Assembly (NCBI GenBank): GCA_022710245.1
Contig: JAKLHH010000633.1
Location: 1-5,307 of the forward strand
Direction: 5' to 3'
DNA: 5,307 nt
DNA from: Myxococcota bacterium
GTDB lineage: Bacteria > Myxococcota > Polyangia > GCA-2747355 > JAKLHH01
Each line of letters starts with the position of its first letter. Positions within the stretch are counted from its first letter, which is position 1. Made by a program: the position numbers and the translations under genes. Shown one piece after another: positions 1-5,307 of the stretch. The notes under the pieces are model-generated. The model was not told the origin of the DNA and ran no database searches. It saw only the letters and a program-made list of their open reading frames with translations.

Positions 1-90
1 CACGCACGAGGTCCTGGTCGCGGCGGCCACGCACGAGGTCCTGGTCGCGGCGGCCACGCACGAGGTCCTGGTCGCGGCGGCCACGCACGA
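1..90. repeat. 27-bp tandem repeat array (3 full copies plus 9 bp)
   Basis: Three identical 27-bp units occupy 1-27, 28-54 and 55-81. The first 9 bp of a fourth copy (82-90) follow before the sequence diverges. The array is cut by the window edge, so it may be longer. There is not one mismatch between full copies, which points to recent expansion or active slippage. The unit is a multiple of three, and all three forward frames stay open across it. The frame starting at base 2 reads as repeated THEVLVAAA with only G or C in third codon positions, so it could be protein-coding, but no start is visible in the window. Confidence 0.93.
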
Positions 91-134
91 CCGCCGTACC
101 GCTCTGGGGCGCACCGATGCAGCGCCGCTCGACC

Positions 135-314
135 TCGCCCTGCTCGCGTCCTCTGGACGCTCCGCGACGAGGGGCGACTCCGCCCTGCTCGCGTCCTCCG
201 GACGCTCCGCGACGAGGGGCGACTCCGCCCTGCTCGCGTCCTCTGGACGCTCCGCGACGAGGGGCGACTTCGCCCTGCTCGCGTCCTCCGGACGCTCCGC
301 GATGAAGGGACCGC
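135..314. repeat. 45-bp tandem repeat array (4 copies, last one diverging)
   Basis: Copies lie at 135-179, 180-224, 225-269 and 270-314; the last decays after about 302. They are nearly identical. A T/C difference in the middle of the unit alternates: copies 1 and 3 carry CTCTGG, copies 2 and 4 carry CTCCGG. This implies that a 90-bp double unit was duplicated. The 45-bp length is again a multiple of three. In the frame starting at base 2 the alternating base is synonymous (Ser), and the unit reads [14 protein letters not shown] plus one variable residue. In the other two forward frames it changes an amino acid. The array is unrelated in sequence to the 27-bp array. It ends about 76 bases before the recA start codon. 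Confidence 0.93.
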
Positions 315-325
315 TCCACGCACCG

Positions 326-344
326 CCCCCGCCCGCGGCGGGGG
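326..344 (+). promoter_or_regulatory. GC-rich hairpin in the recA leader
   Basis: CCCCCGCC (326-333) and GGCGGGGG (337-344) form a perfect 8-bp stem around a 3-base loop. No T-tract follows, so it is not a classical intrinsic terminator. It could end transcription from upstream, stabilise the leader of the recA message, or have no role in such GC-rich DNA. I see no LexA/SOS-box-like palindrome between the arrays and the recA start, so damage induction of this recA cannot be argued from the visible sequence. Confidence 0.45.
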
Positions 345-357
345 AGCACGACCTGAC

Positions 358-384
358 CCGGCGCCGACCGGCGCCAAGGAGGAG
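358..384 (+). promoter_or_regulatory. recA ribosome binding site with adjacent GGCGCC direct repeat/hairpin
   Basis: AAGGAGGAG at 376-384 is a near-perfect Shine-Dalgarno sequence, about 7 bases before the ATG at 391. It fixes the recA start. Immediately upstream, CCGGCGCC occurs twice with a 10-base period (358-365 and 368-375). Because GGCGCC is self-complementary, the two copies can also pair as a 6-bp stem with a 4-base loop that ends at the base before the SD. That placement could modulate ribosome access; this is an inference from position only. Confidence 0.7.
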
Positions 385-390
385 AACATC

Positions 391-1464
<1,074 letters not shown>

Positions 1465-1468
1465 GCCC

Positions 1469-1498
1469 GGCCTGGCCTGCCGGTGCCCGAGCCAGGCC
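1469..1498 (+). terminator. Hairpin after recA, possible terminator
   Basis: GGCCTGGC (1469-1476) and its exact reverse complement GCCAGGCC (1491-1498) can form an 8-bp GC-rich stem with a 14-base loop, starting five bases after the recA stop codon. There is no T-tract, so as a factor-independent terminator it is weak. It may mark the recA mRNA 3' end or attenuate read-through into the small downstream gene. Confidence 0.45.
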
Positions 1499-1539
1499 AC
1501 GGTGAGACGGCCCAGCTACAATCGAGAGAGGAGCCGCAC

Positions 1540-1809
1540 ATGTCAGACAAGCCAGAGATCGCCGACCTGACGATCCACGTGCTGCAGGAGATCCGCGACG
1601 AGGTGAGGAAGACCAACGCTCGCCTCGACGAGCTGCAGGCCGAGACGCACCGAGGTTTCGAGGCGGTGCGTGGAGAGATGCACCAGGGCTTCGAGCTCCT
1701 CGGGCGGCGGATCGACAACGCGCTCCTCGGCGAGCACCGGCACGAGCACGAGGAGCTCCGCGAGCGGGTCGAGCGGATCGAGCAGCACCTGGGGCTGCGG
1801 CCGCAGTAG
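1540..1809 (+). CDS. Small coiled-coil protein of unknown function
   Basis: The 89-residue product is highly charged and predicted by eye to be almost wholly helical. It has no signal peptide or membrane segment, so it is probably cytoplasmic. Hydrophobic residues recur in heptad-like spacing from about residue 10 to 35 and again from about 70 to 84 (ELRERVERIEQHL). In between is an 11-residue repeat, HRGFEAVRGEM (37-47) then HQGFELLGRRI (48-58), a pattern common in hendecad coiled coils. A His-rich stretch (EHRHEHEE, 65-72) separates the two coil parts. The ATG at 1540 is preferred over one at 1483 because AGAGAGGAG (1525-1533) lies 6 bases upstream. It follows recA by 75 bases in the same direction and may be co-transcribed. 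Its base composition matches recA more than the next gene. I do not recognise a named family; similar short coiled-coil hypotheticals are common in myxobacteria. Confidence 0.8.
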   Translation: MSDKPEIADLTIHVLQEIRDEVRKTNARLDELQAETHRGFEAVRGEMHQGFELLGRRIDNALLGEHRHEHEELRERVERIEQHLGLRPQ

Positions 1810-2022
1810 CTCGCCAGTATCCTCTTCCTCGCTGCCGCTACGCCTCTGGCTTTCGGAGGCCCATTCTGGTTCGGACGAACTCCCCAATCGACGGCTCGGA
1901 GTCTTCGAGGCCTGCGCACGCGCTCGGGGAGGCTCAGCGAGGTCAGGAGCAGCCCATGGGTCAGCCACCGCCTCCACCGCCTGTCTTGACCTCGCAACCC
2001 TTCGGTAGTTCATTTCTCGTCG
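1810..2022. other. Intergenic spacer between the coiled-coil and Clp-like genes
   Basis: This 213-bp stretch has no gene I can support. Open frames run across it on both strands, but none has a ribosome binding site, protein-like composition or a recognisable motif. Base composition is less GC-rich than recA, as in the gene that follows, so it probably belongs to the same imported segment. Near its end is a weak promoter candidate (listed separately). I see no strong hairpin or repeat. Confidence 0.5.
1986..2014 (+). promoter_or_regulatory. Weak sigma70-like promoter candidate for the Clp-like gene
   Basis: TTGACC (1986-1991) is a good -35 match. Seventeen bases later, TTCATT (2009-2014) is a poor -10 match. 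Transcription from it would start at about 2021-2023, on or next to the ATG at 2023. No Shine-Dalgarno sequence precedes that ATG, so a leaderless transcript would be consistent. The -10 match is only three of six bases, and promoter rules in the likely host are uncertain. Confidence 0.3.
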
Positions 2023-3453
2023 ATGAGCTGCGAACACGGGGTCCATCATCCGCTCCTGCACCGGACATCTCCACGTCTTCACGAGTTGCTCGCCCGGTGT
2101 GATGTCCCCGCGCGAAGCACGCTGAATCTCGCTGCGGTGCTGCGCCGCGAGCGAATCCAGCGCCACGCGCACTTCTGCGCGGCGGCAGCGGAGCTTCAGC
2201 GCGATCCTTGGGGCGAGCCCGACCTCGCTTGGCGCGAGCCCTCGACTGGACTGTCATCTACCGACCTATTGCGTGCTCTGCTTGCCCGGCACGGAGATCG
2301 GGTTGCGGAGGTGGCATTCGCGCCCGACGATGTCGCGCCATGGTTTGCCGACACTGTCGGCTACTGGCAGCAGATCGCCGCACGGCTTGGGGAGGAAGCC
2401 TCCACCGAGGACATCAAGCTCAACTCGGTCTGGGCGCGACGTTGGGCCCTCGAGCTGCCAAACACGATCGATGTCGACACCTTGCTCGGGAGCCTCACCG
2501 CTGCCAGCCTCCGAAGGCTCGCGTCATTTGCGACCACGTACGCGGAGGGCCTCGTCACCGACGATGAGGCGTTCTGCGCAGTGGTCGATCGGATGTGTCG
2601 TGCTGGTGTTCCTTGTCGTTTTGTCTCAGCAATGCCAGCCGCGTACATGGACCGGCACGGAGGGCTCCAGGAGCTCGATCGGCTGCTCGCGCAGTCGCCC
2701 GGCGCCGCTATCCTCGGGTCTCATGGCTGCGGGCGACATGCGCTCATCACGAGCTGGGGTCAGCGGCTCCGCACAAGTGGGCCTGCCGAGCTCCGCCACT
2801 TCGGTTTCAACGTGGACAACTACCACGGAGGAGGAGAGGTAGATTGGAGAGGCGAGGCAGTGGTCACCTACGCGGCCGTCGACTCGAGGTGCATCTGTGT
2901 CATCTCGGATTTCGGGGCGGAGCTCGATCGGGACGACTCGTGGGATCCCGCGCGGCGATTTCCCGCCTACTGCGTCGAGCTCGCGAGCGACCCGACGCAG
3001 CAGTTCCGGCTGGTCATGGTGATGACACCAGAAGCCTTCAAGCGACGCGAGCAGCAGCTCCCGCTGCTGCGCAACTTCCCCCGCGTCGAGGTGCCTCAGA
3101 TCAGGGATGACGAACTCCTCGCGCTCTGGATCTGCCAGCTGCCCGTTCTGGAGGACGTCACTGGCATAGAATTCACGCTCGCACGTATGCTCGACCGGCT
3201 CGTGTGGAGAGCGCCCGATCGCTGGCGCGACTTCGCATCGCATGCGGACCTGTTGTGCGAGTCTGAGCTGACCGGATGCGAGCGCTCGCTGCGAGGTTTC
3301 ATGCGGTCTGTCCAGCGCAAACAGTGGACCGTCGCCCAAGAGCAGCGACTCGAGCGATATGTCCAGTCGACGCCCCCGCTGGCGAGCTGGGTCGACCCGA
3401 AACGCTGGCCAGAATTCGTCGCCCTCGCGGACGCCGTCCGTGGCGTGTCCTGA
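2023..3453 (+). CDS. ClpA/ClpB-like protein with N-domain and one degenerate AAA+ module
   Basis: The 476-residue product reads as a shortened Clp/Hsp100 subunit. Two stretches resemble the Clp N-domain repeat: about 77-105 (LSSTDLLRALLARHGDRVAE) and about 137-170 (ARRWALELPNTIDVDTLLGS). A first AAA+ module follows from about 213. It has a Walker A position GSHGCGRH (232-239), with Arg for Lys and His for Thr/Ser; a pore-loop equivalent VDWRGE (273-278) matching KYRGE of ClpB, with Trp for Tyr; a Walker B position CICVISDF (290-297), with Phe for the catalytic Glu; sensor-1-like MVMTPEAFKRR (332-342); and an arginine-finger region LLRNFPR (348-354), with Asn for the second Arg. A lid-like helical segment (about 363-412) and a short tail follow. 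Spacings between these sites agree with ClpB to within about ten residues, and most within two. There is no second AAA+ module; full ClpA/B proteins are about 750-860 residues. ATP hydrolysis is therefore unlikely, and a scaffold or partner-dependent role is more plausible. The start has no SD, but an in-frame stop at 1987-1989 and no other start codon after it make ATG 2023 the longest option. GC in three sampled 60-base lines is 55-65%, versus 72-77% in sampled flanking genes, which suggests transfer. The frame is intact. Confidence 0.85.
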   Translation: MSCEHGVHHPLLHRTSPRLHELLARCDVPARSTLNLAAVLRRERIQRHAHFCAAAAELQRDPWGEPDLAWREPSTGLSSTDLLRALLARHGDRVAEVAFAPDDVAPWFADTVGYWQQIAARLGEEASTEDIKLNSVWARRWALELPNTIDVDTLLGSLTAASLRRLASFATTYAEGLVTDDEAFCAVVDRMCRAGVPCRFVSAMPAAYMDRHGGLQELDRLLAQSPGAAILGSHGCGRHALITSWGQRLRTSGPAELRHFGFNVDNYHGGGEVDWRGEAVVTYAAVDSRCICVISDFGAELDRDDSWDPARRFPAYCVELASDPTQQFRLVMVMTPEAFKRREQQLPLLRNFPRVEVPQIRDDELLALWICQLPVLEDVTGIEFTLARMLDRLVWRAPDRWRDFASHADLLCESELTGCERSLRGFMRSVQRKQWTVAQEQRLERYVQSTPPLASWVDPKRWPEFVALADAVRGVS

Positions 3454-3471
3454 TCGGACGACGACTGCTTG

Positions 3472-3629
3472 CACCCTCGCACGGCATCACTTCGCCACGG
3501 CGAGCAGCTGGTGGGGAACCCGGACCAAGGTCAAGGAGCGCGTCGGTGGCTGCGCCCTCGACGGCGCAGCGAGGCCGACGCCGACGCCGAGGAGGAGGCG
3601 GCGGGAGCGCGCAAGCCCGCGCAGCCTGA
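3472..3629 (+). pseudogene. Decayed relic of a second recA 3' end
   Basis: This stretch aligns collinearly with the recA gene at 1069-1131 and 1369-1464, with the 237 bp between them missing. In the first part the reading HPRTASLRHGEQLVGN matches Rec[17 protein letters not shown] (residues 227-242), followed by a 13-bp exact match at 3524-3536 against 1120-1132. In the second part GAGCGCGTC (3536-3544) matches 1369-1377, a 22-bp exact match covers 3580-3601 against 1411-1432, and a 15-bp exact match covers 3607-3621 against 1435-1449. The sequence GCCTGA containing the recA stop is also retained (3624-3629). A 1-bp insertion near 3521, a net 4-bp loss between 3544 and 3571, a 6-bp GAC-GCC duplication near 3574-3585 and a 7-bp loss near the end break the frame repeatedly, so no functional product is expected. 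It begins about 20 bp after the Clp-like gene ends. Confidence 0.85.
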
Positions 3630-3751
3630 GCGCGGCTCGCGGTCCGGAGACAGTGGTGCACCCGACCGCGGACCCTCCTCGTGCCCGCCCCGCCGGCAGG
3701 CTCGGCAGGCTCGCCGGTTACTTGTCAAACCTCGACCCCTGAGGTAGTTGA
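3630..3751. other. Spacer between the recA relic and the transporter gene
   Basis: This segment has no supportable gene. It contains a 9-bp tandem direct repeat, GGCAGGCTC, at 3695-3703 and 3704-3712, flanked on both sides by CGCCGG. The last 30 bp are AT-richer and hold a TTGTCA hexamer (3722-3727) that could be a -35 element for the transporter, but no convincing -10 follows. The segment shows no clear alignment with the bases after the stop of the intact recA, so homology to that locus ends near 3635. Confidence 0.45.
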
Positions 3752-3761
3752 TTGTGCACAA
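3741..3761 (+). promoter_or_regulatory. SD-like GAGG and a 10-bp palindrome at the transporter start
   Basis: GAGG at 3741-3744 is the only SD-like sequence before the transporter gene. It lies 7 bases before an in-frame TTG (3752) but 19 bases before the ATG (3764), so it argues for the TTG, which would add four residues. TTGTGCACAA (3752-3761) is a perfect 10-bp palindrome covering that TTG. It could be an operator half-site pair or chance. The in-frame stop at 3749-3751 excludes any earlier start. Confidence 0.4.
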
Positions 3762-3763
3762 GA

Positions 3764-5307
3764 ATGCAGGCTCCCCCTCCCTCGCCGCCGCGGCGGCACT
3801 GGTTCGAGGCAGCGCTCGACGTGGTGGCGCGGGCGCAGGTCCGCCGGCCTCTGGTCTTCGTCGCCCTCGGCCTGCTCACGCTGGCCGTCTGCCTGCCGAT
3901 CGCCGCGCGCCTGAAGCTGCTCACCCGCTTCGAGCACCTGCTCCCCGAGCACTCGGCGAGCGTCGTCGAGCTGGAGCGCCTGCAGCGCCTGACCCACTCC
4001 AACGTCAACGCGTTCGTGGTGCTCGAGGGCGAGGACAACGCCAGGCTGCGGCGCCTCGCCGACGCGCTGGTGCCGGCGCTGCGGGCGGTCGGTCCGCCCT
4101 GGGTGATCTCCGCCGAGAGCGGCATCCAGGAGTCGCGCGCCTTCGTCCTGCCGCGGGCGATGCTCTTTCCGAAGCTCGCCCAGCTGGAGAAGCTCCTCGA
4201 CCAGGTGCAGGCGCGCTGGGACTACGAGGTCGGCAAGCGCGCGGGCACGCTCATCGACGACGCGCCGCCCGCGCCCATCAACATGGAGCGGATCCGGCGC
4301 GAGTTCCTCGGCCAGCAGGCCGAGGCCGACCGCTTCAAGGATGGCTACTACCAGTCGAAGGATGGCCGCGCGCTGGTGGTGATGGCGCGCGCCTCCGTCG
4401 CGGCGGGGGACCTGACCGCGGGCACCGAGGCGATGCGACGCATCCGCGCCAGCGTCGACCCGGTGAGCTCGCGCCCCGAGCACCGCGGCATCAAGGTGAG
4501 CTTCTGCGGCGAGCTCTTCACCCAGAACGCGGAGTACGGCGCGGTCCGCAACGACCTCATCCACGTCGGCATGCTCGGCTCGTTGCTGGTCCTCGGCGTG
4601 ACGCTCCTCTTCTTCATGCGCCTGCGCGCGCTCTGGACGCTGGGGCTCACCATCGCCATCGGCGTCAGCTGGACCTTCGCCCTCACCGAGCTGGCCATCG
4701 GTCACCTCAACATGGCGACCGGCTTCCTCTTCTCCATCGTGGTCGGCAACGGCATCAACTTCGGCATCATCTACATGGCGCGCTACTTCGAGGAGCGCCG
4801 CCAGGGGCAGGCCCCCGGAGAGGCCGCGCGCATCGCCACCCGCACCACCTGGCTGCCGACGCTGACCGCGGCCGTGGCGGCGGCGGCCGCGTACGGCTCG
4901 CTCGGCGTCACCGCCTTCCGCGCCTTCAAGCACTTCGCGCTGATCGGCGCCGCCGGGATGCTGCTCTGCTGGATCGCGACCTACCTCGTCCTGCCCGGCA
5001 CGCTGCTCGTCGCCGATCGGGTGGCGCCGTTCCGCGCCCACGGCAGCGGCATCTTCCAGCGCCTGCGCCTGCACGGGCTTCCCTACGACGCGCCGCTCGC
5101 CTGGCTGGTCCGGCGCTGCCCCCGCACCATCGCCCTGATCGGCGCCGCGCTCGCCACCGCCGGGCTCGCCGCGACCCTGCCCTATATCCGCTCCAACCCG
5201 ATCCAGTACGACGCCCGCCGCCTGCTCAACGACCTCGGCAACACCCGCGAGCTCACCCGCGTCGCCGACCTCGCCACCGAGATCCTGGGCACGCGCATCG
5301 AGGGGTC
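3764..5307 (+). CDS. RND/MMPL-family membrane transporter, 3' end outside window
   Basis: The frame gives 514 residues and runs off the window without a stop. The family consists of inner-membrane exporters for lipids, hopanoids, antibiotics or other hydrophobic compounds; the substrate here is unknown. A proline/arginine-rich start is followed by a first membrane helix (about 29-50), a large soluble domain (about 51-265) and a bundle of helices at about 266-286, 289-311, 316-338, 363-385 and 390-416. A cytoplasmic link and a seventh helix (about 454-474) follow, where the second half of the duplicated RND fold begins. The fourth helix ends in GNGINFGIIYMARYFEE, the position where many MMPL proteins have a G-x-G-x-D-Y/F motif; the Asp is Asn here. 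About half of the expected protein is present. The start is ATG 3764, or possibly TTG 3752 with the better-spaced GAGG. Codon use matches recA, so it looks native to the genome. No functional link to the upstream genes is visible. Confidence 0.88.
   Translation, partial: MQAPPPSPPRRHWFEAALDVVARAQVRRPLVFVALGLLTLAVCLPIAARLKLLTRFEHLLPEHSASVVELERLQRLTHSNVNAFVVLEGEDNARLRRLADALVPALRAVGPPWVISAESGIQESRAFVLPRAMLFPKLAQLEKLLDQVQARWDYEVGKRAGTLIDDAPPAPINMERIRREFLGQQAEADRFKDGYYQSKDGRALVVMARASVAAGDLTAGTEAMRRIRASVDPVSSRPEHRGIKVSFCGELFTQNAEYGAVRNDLIHVGMLGSLLVLGVTLLFFMRLRALWTLGLTIAIGVSWTFALTELAIGHLNMATGFLFSIVVGNGINFGIIYMARYFEERRQGQAPGEAARIATRTTWLPTLTAAVAAAAAYGSLGVTAFRAFKHFALIGAAGMLLCWIATYLVLPGTLLVADRVAPFRAHGSGIFQRLRLHGLPYDAPLAWLVRRCPRTIALIGAALATAGLAATLPYIRSNPIQYDARRLLNDLGNTRELTRVADLATEILGTRIEG

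Noticed and set aside
117..305. Open frame of 62 codons in the 45-bp array
   Set aside because: It is a product of the tandem repeat, has no SD, and the alternating T/C site changes Leu/Pro in this frame, unlike the silent change in the frame starting at base 2.
1..314. CRISPR array
   Set aside because: Units are directly adjacent with no unique spacers, and no cas genes are visible.
1483..1539. Longer start for the coiled-coil gene at 1483
   Set aside because: It would begin inside the recA-downstream hairpin without an SD, whereas ATG 1540 has AGAGAGGAG at good spacing and starts the coiled-coil sequence.
2626..3474. Minus-strand open frame (282 codons) under the Clp-like gene
   Set aside because: The plus-strand frame shows Clp-like motifs at correct spacing, while this frame has no recognisable domain or ribosome binding site.
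3469..3747. Open frame of 92 codons after the Clp-like gene
   Set aside because: Its middle is the recA tail relic read through indels, and the rest is Arg/Pro-rich with no motif; it is better explained as pseudogene sequence.
3725..5074. Long open frame on the minus strand (449 codons)
   Set aside because: It is antisense to the transporter. Its product is a low-complexity mix of Ala, Glu, Arg and Gly with no motif, as expected for the complement of GC-rich coding sequence; the plus strand gives clear membrane helices.

Overview
This is a GC-rich window (about 70-77% GC in the recA and transporter genes by hand count) with strong SD-led genes and almost exclusively G/C third codon positions. 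Together with the RecA sequence, which is closest in my memory to the RecA paralogues of myxobacteria, this suggests a high-GC member of the Myxococcota (Anaeromyxobacter-like or a relative). The phylum call is an inference from recalled sequences, not a search result.

Layout. Positions 1-314 hold two different tandem arrays: a 27-bp unit repeated three times plus a partial copy, and a 45-bp unit repeated four times. A short leader with two GC-rich hairpins and a strong ribosome binding site follows. Next comes a complete recA (391-1464) whose DNA-binding loop L2 is unusual, then a hairpin and a small coiled-coil protein gene (1540-1809). A 213-bp spacer leads to a gene of visibly lower GC (2023-3453). 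It encodes a 476-residue protein that I read as a ClpA/ClpB-like N-domain plus one AAA+ module with broken Walker motifs. Directly behind it lies a decayed second copy of the 3' part of recA (about 3472-3629). The window ends inside an RND/MMPL-type membrane transporter gene (3764 to beyond 5307).

How the parts fit. The main result is that the low-GC Clp-like gene sits between a full recA and a degraded recA tail. The simplest reading is that an accessory segment arrived next to recA with a partial duplication of the recA 3' end, or that two tandem recA copies flanked it and one decayed. RecA acts in recombination and repair. The coiled-coil protein and the Clp-like protein have no known function that I can name. 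The Clp-like protein keeps the architecture of an unfoldase ring subunit (N-domain, pore-loop aromatic, sensor threonine, one arginine finger) but lacks the ATPase lysine and catalytic glutamate, so it may be a scaffold or regulator. The transporter seems to be an unrelated neighbour. No tRNA, rRNA, CRISPR array or transposase is visible.
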